From: Icerya purchasi
Taxonomy: Eukaryota; Arthropoda; Insecta; Hemiptera; Monophlebidae
NCBI GenBank assembly: GCA_039619475.1
Contig: CM077115.1
Span: 488,891,352 to 488,955,351, forward strand
Length of the DNA: 64,000 bases
Direction: 5' to 3'
Shown here: positions 1-13,100 of the stretch, piece by piece
How the letters are laid out: every line of letters starts with the position of its first letter
How positions within the stretch are numbered: the first letter of the stretch is position 1
Position numbers and translations under genes: made by a program
Notes under the pieces: model-generated
Database searches by the model: none
What the model was told of the DNA's origin: nothing
The model's input: the letters and a program-made list of their open reading frames with translations, nothing else

Positions 1-1166
1 TCTGCCTCATAAACGGTTCATCTCTGAAAGTTGTAAAATTAACGAGTGTTTCAAATTAGGTGCTTTAATTTATCATTATTAAAAATAATCAAAAATAAAA
101 CATACGCAAACATTACTTTAAATGATACTGTAAAACTACATGTATAATTGAATTATACAAAGATGGTGGCTAATACCTTACTTCTCGACATATTCGAAAA
201 ACCATCTCTGTTTTATATATTATAAAATTGTTTCTTTTTTTTTTGACATTTGTAATTGTTTTTTTCTTACAACAAAAGAAATGTACATGATCGTTAATGA
301 AAACAATTTGTTCAATTTTTTTTCTGCGTGAACGCGAATTGTGTGTAACATCATTAAGTATAAACAATTAAAATATGTTGAATCCTACCTTCATAAATGA
401 TTGTTTTCAATTTGAATATATTAAGTTTGATTTTGTTTGTCCTTTATATAGTTAAATTACAAACGGTACATTTTTATCGGTACTATCGATTTTTTTTTTC
501 GCATGATTTATTTTATTATTAACGATATTACAATGACAAGACGTAGATTATTTGAAAACCAAAATTTAGAGACACGTATACAGTGTATTGTAAAAAAAAA
601 ATGATTCAGGAGTAAATTTAATTTTTAGCATTAACAACGTACAATTTTATTTTCAGTTTATGAAAACCTTATTTTCATACTACATGGTTCTGCGGCAGAT
701 TTCTGAAGATTGATTTATGTAGATTACGATCAACTATAATTTACCGAGGTGATAAAATTAAACTATAATTAAAATTTATTCGTAAAATAATAAAAAGTTT
801 ACAGCGAAATGGATACGAATAATTCGACAATATTCTTGTTTTACCAGAAAATAATAGAATGAAATTTATATTTCACAAGGTCATGCAGTAGCCAGGAAGA
901 TTCTGAAGAGTTCCGTCAGCAAATGTTTTCAATTACCGAATTGATACTTAATAATTCTATATCTTTTATTCGTGAAGCAAAGCTTTATAAAAGTTTTTTA
1001 AAAAAAAACCCTTTGTCTACAGCCATTTTACATTATACAAAAATTTTAAATTTTCAGTTCTACCATTGACAACCGAGTGGACTCTACCCCTCCTATTGAA
1101 ACTTATGACTTAAAACTTCTTTAATTTTATAATTATTTTAATTTCGCATCGATAAAATTTCCTTTA

Positions 1167-1262
1167 TACCGTTACTAGCTATTCTCCACGGCTTCGCCCG
1201 TGTATTAATGCCCGTCTAAATCTGGACTTGGAAATTCATATAAAAATTTTTGTTTTATCTGG
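1167..1262. repeat. Dispersed-repeat remnant with a 'cggcttcgcccgt' core
   Basis: The stretch has a CTAGCTATTCTCCACGGCTT-type beginning followed by TCGCCCGTGT. A very similar GCCCGCGGCTTCGCCCGCGT-type box is common in arthropod interspersed repeats. Only this one copy is visible here, so family and boundaries are unknown. Confidence 0.35.
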
Positions 1263-2859
1263 AATTGTATTTATGTAAAGATTCATTCTCTCTTTGGGAA
1301 ACATGTTTATCACTGTCCAACAAAAAATAGTCTTCACGTTTCACGTTTAGCTGAAGATTATCAATCTTTCTACAACCTATCCGTTATGATCTAACAAAAA
1401 GTTTTGCTGAACTAAAAAGTTCACACATCCCCATCGTTTTGAAGAGGCTGATTTATACACGCACGGTGATCTCCCATAATTACACATTTAAGAGAATATC
1501 TTCTTCACTCATATCTTTCAACCATTCTGTCTCGAGCTTTTTATTAAAATTAATTTATTATCGCAACAGCAAACTGCAGTAGTTGATTAAGGATTTTAAA
1601 TTTAAGTATAAATAACATTCCCCGCAGCAAATTATTAAAAAGAAAGTTTACAGCGATTTTGACCCGAAAGTTGGAATATTTAACATATCACTTAAATACT
1701 CTATTTTATTTTTATATATTCCCCATTAAGTCCAATAGCATATGGTTTAAACTTCTTCCAGTTTTTACAAACATATTGTACAATACATTTTCGTATTTTT
1801 ACTCTTAATAATTCATAATTATAAAATAAATAAAATAGAGACGAAAACAAACATGCACTCCCTATCTATGAATTTTACATAATGGGGAACTATTGTATCA
1901 TTAACACATATTAATTCTACATTCATAATTACAGTGAATGTACAATATATATATACATAATTAAACTTAAACACACAAAAGTGAAAATTAAATAAATAAC
2001 AATTATTGAATAAACATTTACAATATATAAAAATGTAATACATAAATTTGATAATTAATAAATTTACATTAGACATAAATCCTTACCTGAATCGCTTGGA
2101 ATAATACACGTAGAATAATTCAAAAACAAAAAAAAAAGGAAAGTAAACCGTTACCTGTGTCAGTAATTACAGAGACAGTAGTGGCAGAAATAAATAAAAA
2201 GTAGTAAAAAGAAAGTTAAAAAGTTAATTTAAAAAATGTATACAGCGGTTATGCATGATCAGGCAATTCACAAAAATTTTTTAAACGATTGGAAACAGCA
2301 CATACAACAGACAAAACTTACGAAAACAAAATAATTTCGATGTAAACGATGCGAAAAAAATTTGCAGATAGAAACAAATTTGAAACGAACGCGGACAATA
2401 CAGAAAAGAATTGATTTGCATAATAAAAAAAGTTTAATTTCCCCTAGCAATATACGCAGTCCTTGATCAGAGTAAACACCATATTGTTTACGCTGTTATA
2501 AAATACTAAACGAACCAAAAAAAAAAAAAAAAAAGAAACTAAATCGGAAAGAGAACATGTTGAATCGCTCAAGACAAAAAAACGACGGAATTAAATGAAA
2601 CCACCATTCTCTTTTTTTGAAATAAACAAATAATCACAACACAACTTAACAGTATGACAGAAGCATGTTTTCTTACTCTTTTTGGATACGATAAAAACTG
2701 TTCGACAGAAATATTTCTGTCTCCTCCTAATAATTGGCCATTTGAATTTTAAACAATTACAGTTTCTAAACCACTTTAATCCGAAACCAAGCTAAATACG
2801 TAAAGCACACTTCTTTCTAAATGTTGGGTGAAATAAAGTTTTCTTAAAAATAGATCACA

Positions 2860-3490
2860 TGATCCTTCTTCACTCTTAAAATTCCGAAGATATAAAAAAA
2901 AAATGAAACAACCTTCGTAAATATTATAACATGGTAAACCTATTTATTGCGAAGATATAACACTTTAGTTATTTTTGGAAAAGTTTTCAGCCCTTTTCAC
3001 CCCTTAAAATTCAAATTTTCCAAAAAGCGTTCTTATTCGATAACTTCGATTTATACATTATATTAATATGAAATCACACGTGATAATCATGATTCGTTTG
3101 GACCGTAGCGTGATTTTGGTTTTCTCAAAAACGAGGTTCTGCTCTTCTTCTGCTCCCATAAAATTTTGAGGATGGAAAATAGGTTTCGCACACCTTTAGT
3201 ACACCATATGAGATATCTTCACGCGAAATTAGAATTATGAAGACCCATTTTCACCAAAACTATAACAGTTTGTGTATTTTTCGGGAAACAGTTTTTAGTC
3301 CTTTTTCACACCTTAAAGTTCGAATCTTTAAAAATAGTTCCTTTTTGACATCTTCGGTACATAATGTTCGTGTAAAATTGCAATTATCTGGTGTAAATGG
3401 TATCCGGCTGTAGCGTGCTTATTAGGTTTTTAAAAAGCGATTTTCTGACTTTTACCCCCTTCTTCGCCACTAAAAAATTTTGAATGCATT
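2860..3490. repeat. Imperfect tandem repeat, about 308-bp period, two diverged units
   Basis: The segment beginning with TTTTCAGCCCTTTTCACCCC near 2983 recurs as TTTTTAGTCCTTTTTCACAC near 3291. In each unit there follow an 'ctttaaaatt/aaagttcg' stretch, a 'gtagcgtg' segment (near 3104 and 3412) and a 'tcttcttc/cttcttcg' segment. Divergence is high. It may be an old satellite or part of an interspersed repeat. Confidence 0.5.
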
Positions 3491-3610
3491 TTTATATGAT
3501 GTCAGTACATAGTATCGTTATATTAGGTGCCAATTTTCAGCTTCATAGACCTGGTAGTTGTAACGATATGTTAATAATCGCTATGCCTTTCAAATATTTC
3601 CAGATTTTCG

Positions 3611-3614
<4 letters not shown>

Positions 3615-3682
<68 letters not shown>
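3615..3682. repeat. (TA)n microsatellite, about 68 bp
   Basis: Uninterrupted alternating TA. Shorter (TA)n tracts of the same kind lie at about 19843-19865, 28281-28318, 31529-31557, 33946-33970, 38512-38531, 40356-40375 and 56113-56141. Those that fall in an open frame give false poly(IY) peptides. Confidence 0.95.
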
Positions 3683-3684
<2 letters not shown>

Positions 3685-4198
3685 TTTTAAGTTAGTAGAC
3701 ATTTTTCTTTATCGCACATTTCTTCTTGTTATAATTCGCACGCTTATATACTCGGACTACTAATTATTCCTTAAATTACTAACCATTAGTAATACCCCAT
3801 TTTTTATTATTTGGCCTAAACGCCTGTTAACAGAATTAGGGGTACAGATAAAATTATAATTTAGATATATAATATGCTTATGTATGTAAATATTATATTT
3901 ATATTATATTTCTGCGTATATGTGTTTAAAAAAGCTGTCCGTTTGAAGCAAACCGGGTAAACATTTTGGAGAAAAAATATAAAACACGCGAAATACATAC
4001 CTATGTGCATAAAATGCATTAGTCCATTATGCACGCATCACTAATATTGCAATAAGCCCAAAGAAAAAATTAAGAAATAAGGAAATAATAATACGTTAAA
4101 TAAACTTCATAATGTAACAGCCAGTAAAATTTTTGCTGCGTGTTCTTCAAATAACGGCCTGTGGTTTACCGTCTGACAATGTTAAAAATTAACATGAC

Positions 4199-4262
4199 TT
4201 TTTTACCGACTTCTAAAAAGAAGAAAGCTGCTATACGTTCGTCGCGTATGTTTTTTATTTTT
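4199..4262 (+). repeat. Dispersed repeat end, copy 1
   Basis: Contains TTTTTACCGACTTCTAAAAA followed by a purine-rich stretch, then 'tatacgttcgtcgcgtatg' and a T run. Two more copies occur at 17016-17080 and 25384-25448 in the opposite orientation. The motif ACCGACTTCCAAAAAGGAG is very widespread in insect genomes as the end of an interspersed repeat; I cannot name the family. Confidence 0.55.
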
Positions 4263-7200
4263 TTATTTTTAAAGAATTTACAAAAAGGTTACTTCAACAA
4301 ATTAACCAGACTAACTATTAAGCAACTAATATAATATACTTTTTGTTTTTTTAAAGAACAAACTGAAAAATTCCTTTTTCTTTACACTACTATAGGCATG
4401 TCAGTATTTTTATTTATTTTTTTATACTTAATACATTAAAAAAAATGGCATCTACTTGTTTACCAATTTTCAGCATGTGTTCTAAACTTTTGTATTTTAA
4501 TTGCATACATTTTTATTTATTTTTAATTTAAAACTTAATTTATTCATAGAATGTTTCTGGTAATCTAGTTGTAAGTACTCATAACTGAAATGATATTTAA
4601 TGTGATTTTTATAAAATTATATTACATTTTATGTACTGTGATTAATAGTATCAGTTTAATAATAATAATAATAATTACCAAATATTTAATTATTGTATGC
4701 GTGTATTTCTGTAGTGAAGCTATTAAATTTTAGATATGCAGTAGTGAAGAAAAAAAGAGGGTTACACTAAATTACTGTATATCTTTTTCCCCCTAAATCT
4801 CTGCCTGAATCTGCTACTGAAATATAATAAAAAAAAAAGGAATATTGGAATACTCGAAAAGGCGTATCTATTACGTTATTTCTTTTGGTTACTTCTTTAA
4901 AATTAAAACACGTACGTTAATAAATCAAGTTCGTTTTCGCCGGTATCGTTCAATAATTACCATCGTGAAAATTATATATAATAAAAAAAAAAAAATCCTG
5001 TAATTAAACAATTAAAAATTTATTTAAAAAAATATCTAATTGGAAAATATCACATTTTTAACTGAAAAACAAATAAATTAACGAAGGCGGAAATAAAAAT
5101 AACGAGTATACGTGTTATTGAATTTTTTATAACCAATTAAAAATAATACATAAAAGGAGGAAAACAATATGTAAAACAAGAGACCGAATTTATATATTTA
5201 CAGAAATCAGTAAATAAAACGTTTTTATTTACTAAAAAATAATAACAGTGATATAATGATAATACGAAACAGCACATTACCTTATATACAAACATAATAA
5301 ATATCATCTGCGTGTGGGTCTATGTACAAACAGAAACTGTGTATAGTGCGCGTAGTTAACGCGCTGCAAATGGGAATTTGTCATGTCGCGTCAATATAAA
5401 TTGGAAACGGCGGTCACAAGTAAGTGTACATTCCGCATCTACTAGGCGCACGTTTACAACAGCATACAGCTGTGTTGCCTTTTCTTCTGATATTACTGCG
5501 ATTATGTAATAAAACATTTGCAAACGGTAAAAAAAATGAACAATCGATATTAATCTGGATAATCAAAAGCTAGAAGAAATAACTAATATTAAAAAATGAC
5601 TGACAGAACACCGTAGTGTAGTAATAATTCTTCGATGAAAAATCTAAAAAGACCCTGAAAGACAAACAATGTATTAATGCAACGCAATCAAAATTAAACA
5701 AGCCGAAGTATAATAAAACTGCACAATATAAAAGTAGTCTAGTATAAAGAAATATCTTCGGCTTGGTCTGATATAAAGTCATACACGCACGCTTGCTTCG
5801 ATCAATCGGTAGTAAGAACTTACGTGTTGTACATCGTGCGCGTTACCGCCATTTCTTTCTTTATGTCGAACATTTTATTTTCCAAAAAGGAGGAAAATAA
5901 AATGTCTATTTTTAAATTAATATTATTATATTTATTTTTTATTAAGAAAACTGGAACAACTTTAAACCTAAAAGAAAAAGAAACGACACGCGCCGTCGTT
6001 CGATAACAAAAGTTTTCTCTTTATTGTAAATTTATTTAATTTTCGGATATTATGAAGTCGGCTAAAAGTGTAACTGAATATAATACTGATAGCGTCTGTT
6101 ATTATCCGTTTTCTTATACAAAACAAAGTGACTGCGTAAATTTGTCTACCTAATTGAAAGGTACCACACCATTCGTGAAAAATTAGTTTAATAAAATATC
6201 TTCAAAAAAAAAAAGAAAAATATTAAAAATAACGGACCGTACAAAAAATGAATATCTTACAATTTTATGACCTCGTAATTTTTTTAAATCTATATATATA
6301 TATATATCATACCAACTTGTGAATTTCCATTCATGGAATCCGATGGGCGTATTTAATCGTTTAACAATATAGAAAATCATAATCCGTTTTAATAAAATTT
6401 TCGGAAATGAATCAGTGTTAAATAAATCATACTGAACAGAACCTATTTAAATTGTTTCTAAATGATACTAACTTATTTTTTTATTCTAGCTTAAATTTCG
6501 GAAATAATTTACAACACATTCAATCCGAAAATTAAAATTCAAACATTTACAATAATCTGAGAAAAGTAGGGCACACATTTCTAGTCTAAGGGAATTTTAA
6601 AATATTCGATCATGACAAAAAAACGTAATCTCCAAACGATTCAAAAGTATAAATGTTACACAATTTACAGAGAACAATATTTCATTCGGTACGAAGACAA
6701 TTTCTAAGACAAAGAATCAAGAAGATCGCTTAATTCCAATTTCCAACAAAAGTTTACCGTACTCTATACGGATGTTTGCAGAAAACCGTTAATGGTGAAA
6801 CACCGACACGGTGAAAAATCGAGAGAAATTTCGGCCTTAATTTTAATAATTTTTCATTCGGCTTTACATAATATAGATAAATTTCATCGTGCGTTCAGTA
6901 GTCGGCTTACTTCGATTTTAACGACGTTAACCGTATTTTTAATCAATTTCATTCCTGCCTTCAAATTATTCTTTTAATTTCCTTTCAACTATAAATTGCT
7001 AATGGGGAGATGTCATTTAATTTTTTATCGTACAATATAAAAGTAATCTTCGACGCATCGACGACTGCTATTCGCGAATTATAACAATCTCCACCGTGTT
7101 CTACCGCCTTCAACTATGATTTTTAATCTGCTGTAACACGCTGTTCGTAGCGAGGCACATTTTAAAATGGCAATAAAATGAAACTTCTGTCGCGCTATTA

Positions 7201-9599
7201 TTCGGCGTTCTCGTTAAACTCGATATTTTAATTATTCAAAAACATTCAATTCAAAATATTCCGACAAATGAGATTGCAGTTCGCATCGTCGAAGATCAAC
7301 AAAACAAACGAAATTTCCTTAAAATGCATGGCTTTCTCTATTTGTCTCCTTTTACTTTTCGACGATGAAAGAACTCCGATCATCGTGAGAATAGCACAAA
7401 TGGTTGGAGCAGAAATAGCGTAAATGAGAGAAAAAAAAAGTGAAAAGATGTTTTGCATTAACAACGACGAAATTCGATTAAATATTACATATTTAGGAGA
7501 GGAGATGACGAGTTATAATTAGCCGCACTGTTTACGTTCGAGTGAAATTTAATAACATCGAAGACCAATCAAAAAAATCATGGAACCAATCGGGTGATCC
7601 TTATACCGATGATACGGGGCGTACGAAACAATATTAATATTTTCGGATGTGAATTACGTAAGACAACTATAAAAGACCGCGCTGATAAAAGCGAAATTCA
7701 GATTACTTTTAAAGATAAAAGCAACGAAGACGAATTGTTCCTGTATTAAATATATTACACATATTGCACCTTAGGGGAGGACACGTGTTCATGAATTGCA
7801 AGTAGGAACTTCGACATTTATTGAAAATTAAAAAAACTACCTTTAAACAAATACACGCACTAATGTTTAGCACAAAAATTATATTCAAAATCAAACTCGT
7901 TCCGCGTAAAATGTGAAATATTCGAACCGACAAAAATTATCGATATTATTTTTAGCGGTGAATAACTGCACACATCGGCCGTATTGCTTTCCGCAAAAGA
8001 GGATAAAGCACCGTTAAAATATAACGAAACGTAATGTCATTATACTACAATTGTAATGCGTAATCTATTATGTAGACAAAATTACATTTAAAAGTTTAAC
8101 ATTTTCCACTAATTTTCTGTCCAGTTTGGGAGAAAAAATCATTTAATTTCAAATTGTTCTCGACATCGAGGCATCTTTTTTAGGACTTCTTAATTATTCA
8201 TTCCGACTTTTATTACAACAGCTGGCAGAAATCAACTAACGTAAATAATACATTTTTCGTCAAAAATCCAGCTCGACCGTATAACAAAGAAAGCGAGGAA
8301 AGATCATCATATACAAATACGCTGGAAAGGAAAAGTTGAAATTTAAAAAGAACCACCGAACCTGTTAAAATGTAAAATTTCTTAAATAATAAATTTCATT
8401 TTCAAACTTATCATATTATTCAGTTTCCGAGAGGTACGACGCGGTACATTTTAAATTCACGTATACACTCTGATGATGGGGCGAATATTAGAGTGTTAAT
8501 GAAAAATTTAGAGTGAAGATCGTTTCTGTATCTATAATGTCTTGTAAATATCGGACTACTATAATTGTTTACGTACTACGAGAATAATGTGCAATGCGCT
8601 ACATGTCATTTAAACCAAACTATTATTACGGGACGACCAACATAAATATAGGTACGCGTATGTTAACGTGTATTGCTACCGCAATTAATTAGACCACTGG
8701 TATTTTACAAAATTTATATTAAAAACCCGAACGTACTTTTCAAGTTCGACAGTAATCGAATAAGTAAATAAAAAATGACTAGAGAATTAAATACATTGAA
8801 AAATTATGTTACAACCGCAATTTAAAAAAAATTACAACTATATAATATACGTGTGTACGCATAATTCAGCACGTTCCAATTCCGAAAATACTGGCACCGT
8901 AAATTCTCGAAATTCTTCTCTTTTTCTTTTTAAATTATCGTTAAAAATTTTAAAATTACACGTCATTGCCGTTCCTTATCTAAACGCTTCTACGCGAAAA
9001 ATCGAATTTTATTTAAGTCTTCACTTTTACGTCGATGCTACACGCAATCACTGTTCCGATTGAAATATATAATAATCCAAGGTGGTATCGTGACATACGA
9101 GTAATTGCTATGACTTTCTGGTTTTGACGCGTACAAAATTCTAAAAATTACATTGAAAAATTCTGCGTGTTGTTATACGTTCGAATAACCGAGAGACCGC
9201 GCGACATGCACACAACATGCCCGATATACCTGCTGAGCAAAAATTCAATTGACCAACATAAAGTAACGCCAAGTAGTTCGTCAACTGGTCTGCTCCCGAA
9301 GATCGAGATGGGCATCAACGCTCACGATAAAATAAAATGTGACTTTAAATTTCAGCTTAAATATTTCACGTGCGACATCCAACTTTGATCTTTTACCACC
9401 AAACATGCAGGCAACTTTTAAAGAACTTTCGAACGAAGAAGTCAGTTCGAACCGAACATCAAAAATCTTCATCGGAACCTAAAAATGGAAAACGTCCGCA
9501 GTCAATTTTTGTTCGTCAATCAAAACGGGAGCCGACTTCACAAACACGTGAAGACGATTAGGCTACTCGGCACTGGATAGCGGAAAAGTAGTATGCATT

Positions 9600-9668
9600 A
9601 TGTAAATTGGGTACACAGATATGTGTATATATATGTGTATATATATATGTATATATATGTATATTGTA
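9600..9668. repeat. TA/TG-rich simple repeat
   Basis: Alternating 'tatatatgtgtatatatatatg' units downstream of CHERP. Simple-sequence DNA only. Confidence 0.8.
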
Positions 9669-9996
9669 CCGGAGACAGACTTCCTCGAAATACTCGTGCA
9701 GTAGCGGTCGGTAACAAAAGTAAAATTAAAATTAATAATGAAACATTCAATTAGAATAAATTACGGCCTAATTTTTATTAAAAAAATCTATAAATTGTAA
9801 AAATTTTGCGTATTCTATGTACCCACATATATTCATTACTGCAAAACTACAATATACATACTAAAATTAAAATGACATGAAAAAATGATAAAAACAAGTA
9901 TATATATATATTTAAATCATTATTGTTTAAAACACGTATAAAAATTAAATTTTAATCAATATCTAATTTGTTAGGTTAATCGAAAATTTTTGCATT

Positions 9997-10002
9997 TTTA
10001 TT
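9997..10002 (-). terminator. Candidate poly(A) signal of CHERP
   Basis: The plus strand reads TTTATT, which is AATAAA on the coding strand, about 130 nt past the CHERP stop codon. Position and hexamer fit, but in DNA this AT-rich the hexamer also occurs by chance. Confidence 0.45.
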
Positions 10003-10130
10003 TCTTTGAACATTGATCGGTACTTTTTTTAACTTTTTTAAATACAATGAAGTTTTGAAGTAATGTGTATATATGCACATACACACATACACACATTTAC
10101 ATTTAAATAACAGCAATTCAAACTAACCTA

Positions 10131-13100
10131 TTAATTAGATGACAAACGTTCTTCGGCTCGTTCCTTCATTCTCGTTATAAATGCTTGACCTTTACTTTTA
10201 CGGAAACTTTCATAAGGATCGTTTAGATTGATACCTACGCCTTTATACTGATCTAATCGATCACGAACCTGGACATATATTCGGTGTTATAATATTATTC
10301 GTAAATCAATATTAAAATAGGAATAATAAATAAAAGCCTACTGCCAAAATACGTATATTACAAAACTCAGATCAAAGCAACGCTATAATTTAAAATTAGA
10401 CCGATAAAAAAAAAATAAATGAATACATAAAGAAACAGAGGTAACAAGAAAGAGAGAAACAGAAATGAAATGAATAAGAATTTAGAAAACTGAAGAAAAA
10501 AAAAAGTATTATACACTTGGCAAATGTGCACATTAAACCGTATACGCTTGTTTTAAAACTTAAATGTTCAGATATGTATTATTTTTTTTTTTATTTTTCA
10601 AAAATATTACCTCTCCGCCGCTGATAGGAGCTTCGATTCCTTGCTCTTTTAAACCGAGGCCAGCTCCGCCCCAACCCATTTTCCGCAATATTTGATGACC
10701 TTTATTTGTTTCGTCAATTTTTTCAACCGACTTTGCGTAAGTAGAACCGCTGCAAATTTAAATAAAAATTAATTTCGTCCGTTTAACAATAATCATCGCT
10801 ATTAAGAAATGACTAATCGTTTAATTACGAATTTCTTACAAGAATGACGGCGGTGTTGGACTACGCTGAATATCAGAAACAGGAGGTGGCGAATAAGAAA
10901 GAGAATGAGAACGCGATCGATCCCGCCTTCGATCTCTATTTGTACGTCGCGGTGACCGTCTTCTTCTGGGAGGACTTCTAGAACCACGTCCTTTCGATTT
11001 CGATCTGCTTCGACTGAAATAAATAAAAATTTAAATAAAGTTCGTTAGAATGTATGAAAATTTAAATATTCTATTGCAATAAATTCATATAATGACAGTA
11101 ATTTTGCTCAATGTAATGCTTCTTAGTAAGTATTCACTACTTTATAAAATAAAATTTAGTAGCGTGTTTTAATAATACACATAAAATTTCCATTAGTGAT
11201 TTTTTTTTTTAAATAGTTTACAAATACTCAATCCGAAACGTAATTACTTTCTAAAAACACGGAAACACCGCAAAGCTAAAATCGTACATATATTTAAAAA
11301 ATACATTTAAGGGCGGATCCTACTTTAGAAGACCAAAAAAAATCGATTTTTTTCTTATTTCCCAAATCGATAAACTATCTGAGAATACACGTTCACAAAG
11401 TCGCAGACGTCAATTTCAAGTACTTTTAGAGATATAAAAAAGCCGAACGAAAAAGAGCGTCGAGTAGGAGTACACGCTTTCAGCCAGTCTCGAACGCTTT
11501 TTCCACCTTTCTATCTTAGAAATTAATTCAGGGCCGTTCCTAACCACCGATTATGAAATAAACAGACGGATCGCGTTCGTTATGGGGTTGCTTGGAATTT
11601 CACGAGAAAACATCAATGTATTTTTTGACCCCATGGTCAAGGACTGACGAAATCAACGTATGATCAAATACCGCAACACCTTTACTCAGTGGCGTCGAAA
11701 TCTATGTTTGAAAAGGCCAGTGAAAAAACTGTCAAAGAGCGAGAAAAAAATATTGAAAAAGGAAAAATTGAAAATTATTTAAGTCTTTATCCAGCCTGAA
11801 ATAAATAAGCACCGGAGAAATCTGGGAAAGTAAAGACGGCCGAGAGAAAGGAACTGACCGCCCTACTTTCATTAGTGCAGTTGGGTTTTGTACCCTGTGA
11901 ACCTTTTAACTTCACAATCCCCGACGCCCTGTTAGGGGTATGGGACTTACTTTACCGGTAATGGACTCTGGAAAAAACGTGGCTTTACCTCATTGTACGA
12001 TGTGACAACTCTCACTGCATACTACTCAGGCAATGTAATCGACCTTATCGTAAAAAGTGCATGTGCCTTATCAAAAAAAAAAAAAAAGAAAAAACCATTA
12101 GATGATGAATTTGAAGAGCGGTATGAAAATTACAAAGAATCATGCTCTTCAAATAACGAAGGCCCAGCAGAGAAGATGTAGGTAGATTCCATCATGGAAA
12201 TGTTTTTGAGATCCAAAGAAAAATTCGGCATGAAGTAAACCAACTACATCAGCGACGGCGATTCCAAAACTCTTGCAGATATTTTGAAAACAAATCCATA
12301 ATATGGTGACGATTGTCCCGTTACTAAAAGTGAGTGCGTAGGACACGGACAAAAATGAATGAATACGCGTCTCCGAAATATAAGGAATAAAGGGAAGCTC
12401 GGTGGTAAGAAACGGCTAACAGAAGGCATCATAAAAAAGTTAACAATTTATTAGGGTTTGGCAATTAGATAAAATATTGATTCAGTCTAAGAAATGAAAA
12501 AAGCTCTGATAGCAACGCTAGATCATTATTGCTCCGCAGACAAATCCCCTCAACACGAAAATTGTCCAACAGACGTCGACAGTTGGTGTAAATGGCGCAA
12601 AACTGAATGCACGAATCAACTATGATCTTTTGAGCATCGTGCTCGATTGATTGACGAAAAAATTGAAAAACACATTCGCCCGAATTATGAAGAACTATTA
12701 AATGACGACCTTTTAACAAGATGTTTAGGACGCCACACGCAAAATTCAAACGAGTCGTTCAACTCGATGGTCTGATGCATCAATCCGAAGCACTTGCATT
12801 CCGGGCCAAAAAGTCGTTGAAACAACCACCGACTTGACTTCAGGTATGTTTAACGAAAGGTACTCAGCGATTTTCAATACCAATCGCTGCATCTGAATAT
12901 TGGCCAGCAATGTAATATGTTTCCTAATACCGCTAACGCACAACGAATCGAAAGGGAGAACAGGCGCCAATCACTTAGCACCAATGAGGACTGTACGGCT
13001 TGCAGACTCAAATAAATGCTCAGAACGAGTTATTTGAGGAAGCAGGACTACACTGTATGGATCAGGAACAGCTGATCAGCCAAGAAACAAAGATTTATAT

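Larger units (their letters stand above)
1..9600. other. AT-rich spacer with no recognisable gene
   Basis: I read both strands and found no reading frame with recognisable protein similarity, no chain of plausible exons and no structured RNA. All open frames are short and of low complexity. Contents I can name are the separately listed repeats. Slightly GC-richer patches near 5330-5480 and 9170-9560 could be promoter or first-exon sequence of an undetected gene, but nothing confirms that. Confidence 0.6.

Noticed and set aside
3484..3690. Open frame with a poly(IY) tail
   Set aside because: The second half only translates the (TA)n microsatellite, and the first half shows no similarity. The frames at 28171-28413, 28241-28429 and 51573-51755 are of the same kind.
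6792..6977. 61-codon plus-strand frame with mixed composition
   Set aside because: No similarity, no splice context, no codon signature different from the spacer.
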